From NCBI GenBank assembly GCA_027492035.1, contig JAOZFT010000004.1:434001-498000 (forward strand): 64,000 bases of DNA, in the 5' to 3' direction. This document shows positions 25,141-34,325 of this stretch, piece after piece. Position 1 is the stretch's first letter. Each line of letters opens with the position of its first letter. The position numbers and the translations under genes are program-made. Below the pieces are notes generated by a model that was not told where the DNA came from, made no database searches, and worked only from the letters and a program-made list of their open reading frames with translations. This DNA comes from Thermoproteota archaeon (GTDB lineage: Archaea > Korarchaeota > JAOZGF01 > JAOZFZ01).

Positions 25141-26850
25141 TTGGGGGGAGAATCAAAGGTTGACGGTAATAGAAATGGTTACGTTATAGTTACAGCTGCT
25201 TTGCCCTATGCTAACGGTGAAATACATTTGGGCCATGTTACTTCTACTTATTTGCCTGCCGACATATTTAGCAGGTACCTTAAACTCAAGGGAAGGAAAG
25301 TGCTTTACATTTCTGGAACTGATGATCATGGCACTCCCATCCTGATTCAAGCTGAGAAAGAAGGAATTCCTCCTGAGGAATTAGTGAGGAAATGGCTTTC
25401 AAGGGATATTGAGGATTTTTCTAAACTTGGTATAGAATTCAGTATCTTCTATAAGACTCATTCACCCGAAAACATTGAGTTAACCCAACGTTTTTTTGAA
25501 AACATTTATAAGAAAGGATTTATTTTTAAACAAGAAATTGAGCAATGGTATTGTGGAAATTGTAAAAGGTTTCTTCCTGATCGTTACGTCGTAGGCACTT
25601 GTCCCTTCTGTGGTGCAGAGAATCAATACTCTGACGGTTGTGAAGTTTGTGGAAGGGCATTTCCTTCCTACATGATTAAGGAACCTAAATGTATTGTTTG
25701 TGGATCTACCCCTTTCCTTAAAGAAAGCATTCATTACTTTTTTAAATTGTCAAGTTTCTCAGACCAGTTGAGGGGGTGGTTGGTAAGTAATAGTAACTTG
25801 CAACCAGAAGTCAGAAATTATGTTCTAAAATGGATTGAGGACGGATTAAAAGATTGGGATATAACTCGAGACATCAGTTGGGGTGTTCCTATCCCTCTAA
25901 ATGAAAAAGATGCTGAAGGTAAAGTTCTTTACGGCTGGTTTGACAACCATTTAGGGTACATAGCTTTCACTTACAAATACTTCCGTGACCATATGGGGGA
26001 AGAAGTAGATACTAGAAAGATTTGGAATTCTTCAGTTATTTACCACTTTATCGGAAAAGATATTGTTTATCACCATTACCTATTTCTTCCAGCTATGAGA
26101 ATGGCTGAAGGGAGCTTTAAACTTCCAGATTACCTCCCTACCAGGGGGCATTTGCTCCTTCAAAACGAGAAATTCTCTAAAAGTAAGGGTTGGTACATTA
26201 GTTTAAGAAATTTCCTTGAAATCTTCCCGCCTGACTACCTAAGGTTTTACTTGGCTCTAACAACTCCCTACAGCCAAAAAGATGTAAATTTTGACTGGGA
26301 CGATTTTCAATTAAAACTGAACAACGAGTTAATAGCTAACATAGGAAACTTCATTCATAGAGTTTTAACCTTTACATACTCATACTTTGAAGGAATAGTT
26401 CCTGAACCTTCAGAAATGGAAGAACTTGACTTAAAATTTGTTGATGACTTAAAACAGGCAGTGAGGGATGTTGGAGAATTAATGGATGAAATAAAACTTG
26501 ATAAAGCTTTGAAGAGAATACTGGATTTCTCAACAAGTTGTAACCGTTACTTCCAATCCAGTGAACCATGGGGCAAGAGAGATAAAGGGAAAACATGTAT
26601 TTATTTATCTATAAACGCTGTAAGGACACTTTCAATTCTACTTTGGCCCTTTATCCCTTTTACAATAGAAAAATTATGGAATACCTTAAACATTCCTAAA
26701 TCCTTTAGAAACTCTAGTTTAATCAGTTGGAGCTCGGTTTCAGAACTAAAAATAAAGCCAGGCCATAAAATAAACAAACCTTCTGTGCTCTTTAAAAGGA
26801 TGGATAAGGAAATAATGGAACAGAAAGAAAAATTCAAAAAGAAACATTAA
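25141..26850 (+). CDS. metG: Methionyl-tRNA synthetase
   Basis: 569 aa. The class I HIGH motif is HLGH (in GEIHLGHVTSTYLPAD) and KMSKS is KFSKSKGW. The connective domain carries a full set of zinc cysteines (CGNC, CPFC, CEVC, CIVC). The anticodon-binding helical domain follows; the C-terminal tRNA-binding EMAP-type domain of many MetRS is missing. TTG 25141 is 6 nt after GGAGGTG (25128-25134); an in-frame TTG at 25126 overlaps that site, so 25141 is preferred. Confidence 0.96.
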   Translation: MGGESKVDGNRNGYVIVTAALPYANGEIHLGHVTSTYLPADIFSRYLKLKGRKVLYISGTDDHGTPILIQAEKEGIPPEELVRKWLSRDIEDFSKLGIEFSIFYKTHSPENIELTQRFFENIYKKGFIFKQEIEQWYCGNCKRFLPDRYVVGTCPFCGAENQYSDGCEVCGRAFPSYMIKEPKCIVCGSTPFLKESIHYFFKLSSFSDQLRGWLVSNSNLQPEVRNYVLKWIEDGLKDWDITRDISWGVPIPLNEKDAEGKVLYGWFDNHLGYIAFTYKYFRDHMGEEVDTRKIWNSSVIYHFIGKDIVYHHYLFLPAMRMAEGSFKLPDYLPTRGHLLLQNEKFSKSKGWYISLRNFLEIFPPDYLRFYLALTTPYSQKDVNFDWDDFQLKLNNELIANIGNFIHRVLTFTYSYFEGIVPEPSEMEELDLKFVDDLKQAVRDVGELMDEIKLDKALKRILDFSTSCNRYFQSSEPWGKRDKGKTCIYLSINAVRTLSILLWPFIPFTIEKLWNTLNIPKSFRNSSLISWSSVSELKIKPGHKINKPSVLFKRMDKEIMEQKEKFKKKH

Positions 26851-27380
26851 ATTATTCCTAAAAGTTCAAGATACATCCTTTTCTCTATTTTATTCCTCTC
26901 TAAACCAAGCATTTCAAAAACTCTATAGATTTCCTTCCTCCCCTTCTCTATATCCCTCCTTTCCTTGCTTTCAATTTCTAAGAAGAAACCTAATCTATCC
27001 ACATAAACTATATCAACTATTGTGTTGTTTAATTCGTAGGTTCTCTGTTTCTTCTTTTTTATTCCTAACTCAATAAATCCAAGTCTCCGAAGGACTTTCT
27101 TCATCTTTTTAGGATCTGGAATTTCTAGTTCAACTTCCCTCTTAGCTTCATCAAATCCTTTACGCGGCTCTTTATAAGTTAAAAAACTTTTCTTTACATC
27201 CCCAGCCTTAACTTTCCTAACCCTTATCTCTCTCTTATTAGCGGTTAAGTTTAGTTTAGGGTGGTCGTAGTAAGTATCTATAATCTCTTTTTCCCCTATT
27301 TTCTTCCCGTTTAAATTCTTTATTTTTTCTTCAACCTCTTCAGGGTTTTCAAGCCAAGCCTTAATTTCTATTTCGTACAT
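26847..27380 (-). CDS. CYTH domain protein (CyaB/ThTPase-like)
   Basis: 177 aa beginning with the ExExK signature E3-I-E5-I-K7. Basic strand motifs follow (REIRVRK, KSFLTYKEPRKG, EIESKE), forming the triphosphate tunnel. Archaeal members are annotated as class IV adenylate cyclases, but triphosphatase activity is at least as likely. It starts at ATG 27380 behind GGTGAAG, 3 bp after the RNase Z stop, so the two are an operon. It overlaps the MetRS end by 4 nt, convergent. Confidence 0.88.
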   Translation of the reverse strand: MYEIEIKAWLENPEEVEEKIKNLNGKKIGEKEIIDTYYDHPKLNLTANKREIRVRKVKAGDVKKSFLTYKEPRKGFDEAKREVELEIPDPKKMKKVLRRLGFIELGIKKKKQRTYELNNTIVDIVYVDRLGFFLEIESKERRDIEKGRKEIYRVFEMLGLERNKIEKRMYLELLGII

Positions 27381-27383
27381 TCT

Positions 27384-28223
27384 TCACCACTTAACAATGT
27401 TTGAAAAATATTTCTCCCCCTCCGAATAAATTTGATACTTGTCATATCTTGGCGACCTGTGGACGAGAATCAATTTTTTAACATTTGCTTCTGAAGCTAT
27501 TTGTGCAGCGTCTTTAACAGTTAAATGTTTATACTCCTCTGCTTTATCTCTCCTATCCTCTAAATAAGTTGCTTCGCTGATTAAAATTTCAGCTCCTTCA
27601 GCAGCTTTTACCACATTTTCACAAGCCTCAGTATCCCCGGTGTAAACAACTTTTGAGCCAGGTGTTTCATAGAAATAATCCCTTATCTCTACTTCCCTTC
27701 CCCTTATTTTAACAGGTACCCCTTTCATTAATAGAGGAATGTACTCTTTAGGTATTCTATCTTCTTCAACTTTTTCCTTGTCAATGCACAGCATCTTTTT
27801 CTCCTCTATTATGTAGCCAAGGTTGAGTACTGTATGCTTCGTTTCAAAAGGTTTCACAACTACGTGTTTGAAGTTTATTTTTTCGTCAGGTTTAACTGTT
27901 TTCACTTCTACGTTCTCCCAAGTTTTTGTCTCTGCGATAAATAAAGTTACTTTGCCTTTAACTGTTTCGGGGCAAAAAATTTTGATTTTGTGATTTTTAT
28001 AAGCCATTCCTATGTAGTAAAGTAAGGAACCTAAACCATAGAAATGATCAGGGTGGCTGTGGGTAATAAAGACAGCGTTGAGACGGGAAAAACTAAACTT
28101 TTTCTTAACTAAAGCAATTGTTGCCCCGTCTCCGACGTCAAAAAGGAAGTTTAAACCGGTTGTTCTATACAGTATTGAAGTGTTTACTCCAGCTATTGAG
28201 TCACCGACTACTTCCACATGCAC
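27384..28223 (-). CDS. rnz: Ribonuclease Z-like metallo-beta-lactamase (tRNA 3' processing)
   Basis: The metallo-beta-lactamase motif THSHPDHFYGLG, a DxG-containing FDVGDG, GDTEACENV and the late histidine motifs (EYKHLTV, LVHRSPRY) fit the RNase Z group, which trims pre-tRNA 3' trailers. The start is uncertain. The frame is open from TTG 28325 (313 aa), but AGGTG placed 6 nt before GTG 28223 gives 279 aa that begin at the fold. CCA is not encoded in the two tRNAs here, so 3' trimming is needed. YEGLGSLLYY-type exosite is short. Confidence 0.82.
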   Translation of the reverse strand: MHVEVVGDSIAGVNTSILYRTTGLNFLFDVGDGATIALVKKKFSFSRLNAVFITHSHPDHFYGLGSLLYYIGMAYKNHKIKIFCPETVKGKVTLFIAETKTWENVEVKTVKPDEKINFKHVVVKPFETKHTVLNLGYIIEEKKMLCIDKEKVEEDRIPKEYIPLLMKGVPVKIRGREVEIRDYFYETPGSKVVYTGDTEACENVVKAAEGAEILISEATYLEDRRDKAEEYKHLTVKDAAQIASEANVKKLILVHRSPRYDKYQIYSEGEKYFSNIVKW

Positions 28224-28356
28224 CTTCTCCACCTTTCTCAAGCCAATATGGACAGAAAAACCTTTTAAAAAATAAGTCCTTGAGATAAAAAGGTTACAAC
28301 TCTTTAATTTTATTTCCTCCTTCAATTCCCCATAAGTATTTTTGAGGCGTACGCTT

Positions 28357-29697
28357 ATGAAGAAACAGGATTTCCTTTACCTTCCCCTTCTCCTTTTTAT
28401 GGGTTCCATTTTATTTTATTTTGCCAGTTTCACAGGTTTAACCTATGACGGTGGATTGTATGCCTCGCTCGGCCTCAGTCTTTTTTCTGGGGAGGGATAT
28501 GTTTTTAATGGTTTACCGGGTGATGTGCCGCCTCTTCTTCCTCTTCTTTTATGTTTAGGGTTTCTGTTGTTCGGAAGTGAAGGTTACCGCTATGTAGTTC
28601 CTTTCTTTTCCCTGATAGGGTTGATTTCTTTTTATTTAGTGCTTAGAGATAAAATGGATGAGAAAGCAATTTTGTTATGTGTTTTGATTTTCTTCTTTAA
28701 CCCTGTTTTTCTTGAGGTAGCTACGAATGTTGCTACTGACTCCCTCATTTTAACTTTCGTTTTCTCAGCTTTACTTGTTGCCGAAAAATTTAAAGTTTCT
28801 TTTAAAAAGTACTTTTTAATGGGTTTACTCTTCAGTTTCGCTTTTTTAACCAAATATAGCGCCCTCCTTCTCTTTGCCCCTGTTTTTTTCCTAGTTTTAA
28901 GGGATAATGATAAGAAAATTCTGGTTTCGCTTCTTGTTTCAACCTCGTTTATTTCACCATGGATTTGGTGGTGTTTAGAAAATTGGGGAGTTCCTTTAAA
29001 GTCTCATTCAACCTACCTCCTAAATTATTTGTTTATGAACTTTCCAAGGTTTTATAGGGTCATAATCCCTTTACTTATCAAATATTCTCCAGAAACTGTT
29101 TTCATCCTTGGTTCTATATTTTTCTCCCTAGAAACTAAACGTTCATGGAGGAGGGTTTTGAGGAATGAATGGTTTCAATTCTTAATTCTTCCCTTGCTCG
29201 CTGTAGCTGTTTGGAAAGATAAAGAAATAAGGTACTTGTTACTTAGCTTTGCGGCATTAACCGTGGGAGCTTGCAAATTGGTTGACATCTTCAGGTTGAA
29301 AAAGAAAATTTACCTGTTCCTGATTTTGCTTTTGGTTGCTTCTTTGTTTTTTCAAGCTAATCAAGGATTAAAAATAACCTACGGTTGCGCTTTAGATTAT
29401 AAACTTCTAGAAGATGCTGGTTTATGGCTTAAAAAGAATGTTCCGGGAAATGTCTCGGTTTTGACTCAGTCCTACCGCCAAATGCATTTCTTTTCAGGGA
29501 AAATAACTTATCAGTTCCCGAGAGATAAAAACAGGGTTTTCCGCTACATTAAAGAAAAGAATATCTCATACATAGTAGTTGACACCTACGAAAAAACAAC
29601 CCCCTCTTACGCCTATTCCTTGTTTAAAAACTTTAAAGTAGCAGCTTCTTTCCAAGATAAACATGGGAAAGTAATTATTTACTGCCTAAATCCGTAA
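28357..29697 (+). CDS. Multi-pass membrane glycosyltransferase (PMT/ArnT-like, GT-C)
   Basis: About 446 aa with some ten hydrophobic segments. The first luminal loop follows FASFTGLTYDGGLYASLGLSLF, the acidic D-G pattern typical of GT-C enzymes that use polyprenyl-phosphate sugars. A soluble C-terminal domain (from about residue 345) follows. ATG 28357 lies 9-10 nt after GAGG; TTG 28342 is an upstream option. It probably glycosylates proteins or lipids on the outer face. The neighbouring C5-epimerase-like protein supports a surface-glycan role. Confidence 0.78.
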   Translation: MKKQDFLYLPLLLFMGSILFYFASFTGLTYDGGLYASLGLSLFSGEGYVFNGLPGDVPPLLPLLLCLGFLLFGSEGYRYVVPFFSLIGLISFYLVLRDKMDEKAILLCVLIFFFNPVFLEVATNVATDSLILTFVFSALLVAEKFKVSFKKYFLMGLLFSFAFLTKYSALLLFAPVFFLVLRDNDKKILVSLLVSTSFISPWIWWCLENWGVPLKSHSTYLLNYLFMNFPRFYRVIIPLLIKYSPETVFILGSIFFSLETKRSWRRVLRNEWFQFLILPLLAVAVWKDKEIRYLLLSFAALTVGACKLVDIFRLKKKIYLFLILLLVASLFFQANQGLKITYGCALDYKLLEDAGLWLKKNVPGNVSVLTQSYRQMHFFSGKITYQFPRDKNRVFRYIKEKNISYIVVDTYEKTTPSYAYSLFKNFKVAASFQDKHGKVIIYCLNP

Positions 29698-29705
29698 GAA
29701 AACCT

Positions 29706-31244
29706 TCATTTTTGTGCAAATAGGTATTTTGACCATTTCAGGTAATACCTCTTTATCACAGCATCCCCTGTGAAATCGTATAGTTCCTTTAAAAGTTTAA
29801 CATGGTACTGATGGTAATGAGGCTTCGCAACATTTCCTTTTGCATCATAAAGGGTTGTATTGTTGGAGTCATATTCCTTCAAATGTTTCTTTGCTTCATT
29901 AAACCCTTTCAAGAATAAATCATAAGCTTTCATGTTCCCTGTTTCGTTATAGTAAATATAAAGCCCTTCCAAAGAAGTTAGAAAACCGTTTAAGACGTAA
30001 TTTTTTGAACCTGGATACTCAGCAAACCACCATTCATGGTTTCTATCCGTCTCCCTTACCCCACCGTTCTCTGATTTAACATAAAAGCTGTTCAGCACCG
30101 AATCCCCTATCTCCAATAATTGTTCATACTTTGTTAACTTGTACGCATGCGCCAAAACTTCCAAATATAGACCTTGAGCCATTCCCGAAATCCATGGAGG
30201 ATTTAAACCCGCATAAGGGAAACGGAAATAATACTCTAAGCAGGTAAAACTTAACCCTCTTTTCCCCACATCCAGTACTGTTTTATAATCCTTAGTTAAG
30301 GCCTCAACTTTATCTATAGTTAATTCATTGCCTGTTATACTTTTCAAAATTATAAACTGGTTTATATACTCCCCTTCCATGCTCCACTTCAAGAAATAAC
30401 TTGGTAATTTGAATGAAACAGTAACCCATTGATTAGTTGAGTTACATCTGAAGAACCCTAAAGAACCGAATCCCCTGTTTGTTAATGTCTCAACTTCATA
30501 TTCTCCGTTGCCTTCATCCAAGAAGTAAATTTTTATTTCATAACTTCTGTTCCGTCGAAGTTTTAAGTAAACTCCTCCTTCTCTTCCTTCGTCTAAAAAC
30601 AGGGTTCTAACGGTTCTGTTCTGTAAAATGTAGGGTTCACTCCACCAATATCTTGGAAGGTTAAAAACTATGTGGTTCTCCCCTCCCAAATCATAGGCTT
30701 CCCACCTTAAAACTTGGTAATTTTTTAACCAGTCCAGCCCTTCAAAGAAAAAGGTTAGGTACTCCTTTCTATGCCTGTCGAGGTAGTCCTGGTAGCAACC
30801 TAGTGTAAACCAAGTAACTGTCTCCGGGTTGAATTCGAGTTTTTCCCTCCCTTCTAAATTATACAAAACGGCTAAAAAATTTTCATCATCTATTTTAACA
30901 ACTTCTTTTGAACTAATTATTGCTAATCCATGCCCACTTAAAGATTTTTCCCTCCACTCCTCCAATATCCCCTTCTCTTCTTCAATAATTTTTGTTAAGT
31001 TGGTGTTTAAAGACTCAGTTTTTAAAATATTTATTTTTCTTTTTAAAGAGGCCATTCCTTCTTCTAAACAAATCATCTTATTGTTAACTCTTTTCTTCTC
31101 CACTTTAACCCTTAAATATTCCATTTCATTTTCAAGTTTATTTATCCTCCCTCCAAAAAAGTAAAGTATCAGAAAAAATTGTAAGAAATTAAGTGAGATA
31201 AGGGTGATCACAAGCATTAAGAGAAATTTCTTGTTTAGTTTCAT
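29706..31244 (-). CDS. Membrane-anchored D-glucuronyl C5-epimerase C-terminal-like protein
   Basis: 512 aa. An N-terminal signal-anchor helix (about residues 6-31) is followed by a short coiled coil (about 33-75) and a beta-rich middle. The C-terminal alpha-barrel has the pattern of glucuronyl C5-epimerases (GLNPPWISGMAQGLYLEVL, WWFAEYPGSKNYVLNGFL, LEGLYIYY). Those enzymes flip glucuronate to iduronate in heparan-type polymers. The protein would face outside. Substrate and activity here are inference. It is convergent with the membrane glycosyltransferase, 8 bp apart. Confidence 0.75.
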   Translation of the reverse strand: MKLNKKFLLMLVITLISLNFLQFFLILYFFGGRINKLENEMEYLRVKVEKKRVNNKMICLEEGMASLKRKINILKTESLNTNLTKIIEEEKGILEEWREKSLSGHGLAIISSKEVVKIDDENFLAVLYNLEGREKLEFNPETVTWFTLGCYQDYLDRHRKEYLTFFFEGLDWLKNYQVLRWEAYDLGGENHIVFNLPRYWWSEPYILQNRTVRTLFLDEGREGGVYLKLRRNRSYEIKIYFLDEGNGEYEVETLTNRGFGSLGFFRCNSTNQWVTVSFKLPSYFLKWSMEGEYINQFIILKSITGNELTIDKVEALTKDYKTVLDVGKRGLSFTCLEYYFRFPYAGLNPPWISGMAQGLYLEVLAHAYKLTKYEQLLEIGDSVLNSFYVKSENGGVRETDRNHEWWFAEYPGSKNYVLNGFLTSLEGLYIYYNETGNMKAYDLFLKGFNEAKKHLKEYDSNNTTLYDAKGNVAKPHYHQYHVKLLKELYDFTGDAVIKRYYLKWSKYLFAQK

Positions 31245-31350
31245 TCAGAACCACTACTTTCTAGGAAGTAAATTTTTAAAAGGAAAGGCCTTTTCCCTGT
31301 TAAGGTTCTCACCAACAAAATTTTTGTGAATACCCCAATTCATTTAATTT

Positions 31351-31363
31351 AAAACTTATAAAG
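31351..31363 (+). promoter_or_regulatory. TATA box of glyS
   Basis: AAAACTTATAAAG is a good TATA match. The expected start of transcription falls at or next to a run of nine C residues (31378-31386), unusual in this AT-rich spacer. Confidence 0.45.
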
Positions 31364-31449
31364 TCTACCTCTTTACGCCCCCCCCCTTATTTAAAAAAAC
31401 TGAAGTAAAGATTTTAATTAAAAATATTAAAGAAAGGAGGAAAGGAACA

Positions 31450-32937
31450 TTGCTTTCAACCAAACAAAATAAATTAATGGCTGTTTTGACAAAAAGAGGA
31501 TTCATTTTCCCTTCTTTCGAAATATATGGTGGAGTAAGCGGCTTCTACGACTACGGAGACCTTGGAACGAAACTTAAAAGGAAAGTCCAAAACATTTGGT
31601 ACAACTTATTTGTGGCAGAAGAAAATGCTTTCGAAATAGACACAAGGACCATTTTGCCGAAACCTGTGCTCCAAGCAAGTGGTCACCTTGAAAAATTCAC
31701 AGACCCTGTTGTGCAGTGTCAAAAATGCAGAGGAGTTTTCAGGGCAGATCACATAATACAAGATAAACTGGGAATTATTGTGGAAGGGTTTCCTGCAGAA
31801 GAACTGGATAAAATAATTAAGAAAAACGATTTAAGATGCCCTAAGTGTTCAAGTCATTTATCTAAAGTGACAGAGTTTAATTTACTCTTTAAAACATTTA
31901 TAGGGCCTGAGCAGAAAGAAAGAGAAGCCTTTTTAAGGCCTGAAACTTGTCAGGGACATTTCTTGCTTTTCAAAAGATTGTTTCAACTAAATGGGAATAA
32001 ACTACCACTCTTTGTTGCTCAAATTGGGAGATCGTACAGAAATGAGATTTCGCCGCGGGGAGGCCTCATAAGACTTAGAGAGTTTGATCAAATGGAACTT
32101 GAAATATTTGTTGATCCAGAAAAAAAGACTCATCCCAACTTTAAAAAATATGAAAAAGTTAAATTGAAAGTTAAGCCTCTTGATTCAGAAGAGAAGGAAG
32201 TAACTTGTAAAGAATCTGTAGAAGGGGGAATTGTTTCGCATGAACTAATGGGTTACTCCTTAGCCAAATCCAAAGTTTTCTTCAGAGAAATAGGAGTACC
32301 TGAGAAACATATAAGGTTTATTGAACTGTCAAAGGATGAAAGGCCTTTTTACGCCTTAGAAACCTGGGATACACAAATTTGGAGCGAAACATTTGGTTGG
32401 GTAGAGGTTACAGCTAACAACGACCGCGGAGCACATGACCTAGAATCCCACATGAGGGGAAGCGGTGAAAAATTAACAGTTAGAAATGAAGAAGGAGAAG
32501 AATTTATCCCTCATGTGATAGAAATGAGTTATGGGTTAGACAGGCCCATCTACTGCTTACTTGAATCTGTTTTTGTTGAAAATGATGGAAGGAACTGGAG
32601 CTACCTTAAACTAAATGGGAAAGTTGCACCTATTGAAGTAGCTGTTCTTCCCGTGGTTAATAAAGAGGAAATGGTTAAGAAATCTCTTGGGATATACAAT
32701 AAATTAAGAAAGAAATTTAATGTTAAACACTTGACAGGTTATGTTGGGAAGAATTACGCTAAAATGGATGAAATAGGTGTACTTTACTGTGTAACGGTTG
32801 ACGGGGAAACTTTTAAAAACAACACAGTAACTATAAGGGATAGAGACTCAAGGAAACAAGTAAGAGTTGGAGTTGATGAGTTAAATCAAATATTGGAAGA
32901 TTTAGTTTCAGGAAAGAAAAATTTCGAAGAACTATGA
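31450..32937 (+). CDS. glyS: Glycyl-tRNA synthetase, archaeal/eukaryotic alpha-2 type
   Basis: A 495-aa class II enzyme. The N-terminus GFIFPSFEIYGGVSGFYDYG is diagnostic. A zinc-binding pair (CQKC, CPKC), motif 2 (IGRSYRNEISPRGGLIRLRE) and motif 3 (MSYGLDRP) are present, then the anticodon domain. TTG 31450 follows AGGAGGAAAGG. It is on the short side because the insertion domain is compact. It charges the two-intron tRNA-Gly at 24480. Confidence 0.95.
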   Translation: MLSTKQNKLMAVLTKRGFIFPSFEIYGGVSGFYDYGDLGTKLKRKVQNIWYNLFVAEENAFEIDTRTILPKPVLQASGHLEKFTDPVVQCQKCRGVFRADHIIQDKLGIIVEGFPAEELDKIIKKNDLRCPKCSSHLSKVTEFNLLFKTFIGPEQKEREAFLRPETCQGHFLLFKRLFQLNGNKLPLFVAQIGRSYRNEISPRGGLIRLREFDQMELEIFVDPEKKTHPNFKKYEKVKLKVKPLDSEEKEVTCKESVEGGIVSHELMGYSLAKSKVFFREIGVPEKHIRFIELSKDERPFYALETWDTQIWSETFGWVEVTANNDRGAHDLESHMRGSGEKLTVRNEEGEEFIPHVIEMSYGLDRPIYCLLESVFVENDGRNWSYLKLNGKVAPIEVAVLPVVNKEEMVKKSLGIYNKLRKKFNVKHLTGYVGKNYAKMDEIGVLYCVTVDGETFKNNTVTIRDRDSRKQVRVGVDELNQILEDLVSGKKNFEEL

Positions 32938-33120
32938 ACCTTCACCCTTCAAGGGACGTGTAACCTTCCACAATTGAAACCTTTTTGGCAAGAAGTTCCA
33001 TGTTAGGTACTTCCTTCTTGAAAATATTTAAAAGAAAGACTTAGAAAAGTTTTTTAGACCATTTACTTTTTTTAAAAAACTAAATGAGAGGAGAAGGAAA
33101 AGAAGCTGTTAAGCACGGTA

Positions 33121-34290
33121 GTGAAAAGGTTAAGAAGTGTTAATATGAGAAAGGCAGTGACCTGTTTCTTAAAAACAAACTTCCACGACCATACCTTTTA
33201 CAAAACACAGTTAAACGAATTGAAGAAACTTGTTCAATCCCTGAATTACCAAGTAATTAATTCATTTACTCAAACGAGGAAATCCCCGAAATCTTCAACA
33301 CTCTTCGGTAAAGGCAAGGTAAAGGAACTGAGAAACTATGTTGAGAAAAACCAAGTTGAACTTGTTGTTTTCTACAACCTTTTAACTTCTAAACAGAAAT
33401 ACAATTTAGAAGTAGAGATAGGGAAAGAAGTAATTGATAGGTACGAATTAACTTTAAGAATATTTAACAAAATGGCTTCAGATCGCCTTTCTAAACTGCA
33501 GATTGAGTTAGCTTCCATAAAGAAACTTTTTCCGTACTATAAACTGAAAGCTTCACAGAAATATTTTAAAGAAAGACCTGGGTATATGGGGGGAGGGGAA
33601 TACATTTATCACAACGTGCTTTCCGGTTTAAGGAAACTGGAAAACAAAATAACTAAGGAAATAGAGGCTCACAAGGAAAGGAAAAAAGAAAGGATACTTA
33701 AAAGGAAAAGAAAGGGAACGAAAATAGTTTGTTTAGTAGGGTATTACAATGCAGGTAAAACAAGTATCTTCAATGCAATAACTAAGTGCAATAAACAAGT
33801 CAGCGACTTCCCTTTCACAACAATTGCAAGTAAATACTCAATGCGGTACAGTAAAGGAGAAAGTTTCCTTATTGTAGACACAATAGGATTTGTTTTAGAC
33901 ATTGACCCACAGCTCATATCCTCTTTTGAAATAAACTTACTTGATATGCAGCACGCTGATTTATTGCTTCATGTTATAGACGTAACTGACAATTTTGAAA
34001 CAATTAAATTGAAGTATGAAACAACAAACCGGATTTTGGATGAAATAGGGTTGAAGGAAAGGAGCCAAATCTATGTATTGAACAAAATAGATTTGCTGCC
34101 TCAGGAATTAATTGAAGAAAGAACAAAAAAATTAAAAAAGTTAATTAAGGGACGGATTTACGCGGTTTCTGCCCTTAAAAGGAAGAATTTGCAAGAATTG
34201 ATTGAAGGAATAATGCAAGTTCTTTACCGGAAGAGAAAAGAGAAACCTTTGGCGGTCGTGGCCAAAAACTTTCGAAATCAACCTGTGTAA
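33121..34290 (+). CDS. hflX: HflX-family GTPase
   Basis: 389 aa. The N-terminal HflX domain contains the conserved TLFGKGKVKEL, then a helical linker with GYMGGGEYIYH, the usual G-G-G-E site. The G domain has G1 VGYYNAGKTS, G3 DTIGF and G4 NKID. HflX binds the large ribosomal subunit and can split stalled ribosomes. GTG 33121 is the first start; ATG 33145 is an alternative and the ribosome site is not clear. A TATA-like AAATATTTAAAAG lies near 33019-33031. Confidence 0.9.
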   Translation: MKRLRSVNMRKAVTCFLKTNFHDHTFYKTQLNELKKLVQSLNYQVINSFTQTRKSPKSSTLFGKGKVKELRNYVEKNQVELVVFYNLLTSKQKYNLEVEIGKEVIDRYELTLRIFNKMASDRLSKLQIELASIKKLFPYYKLKASQKYFKERPGYMGGGEYIYHNVLSGLRKLENKITKEIEAHKERKKERILKRKRKGTKIVCLVGYYNAGKTSIFNAITKCNKQVSDFPFTTIASKYSMRYSKGESFLIVDTIGFVLDIDPQLISSFEINLLDMQHADLLLHVIDVTDNFETIKLKYETTNRILDEIGLKERSQIYVLNKIDLLPQELIEERTKKLKKLIKGRIYAVSALKRKNLQELIEGIMQVLYRKRKEKPLAVVAKNFRNQPV

Positions 34291-34325
34291 TGCTGGCCTT
34301 TCCAGAAATTTTAGATTATGTAGTT

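Noticed and set aside
31378-31386. Run of nine C residues in the glyS leader, as a slippage or phase-variation tract
   Set aside because: It is outside coding sequence and there is no contingency-locus context; most likely an isolated homopolymer.
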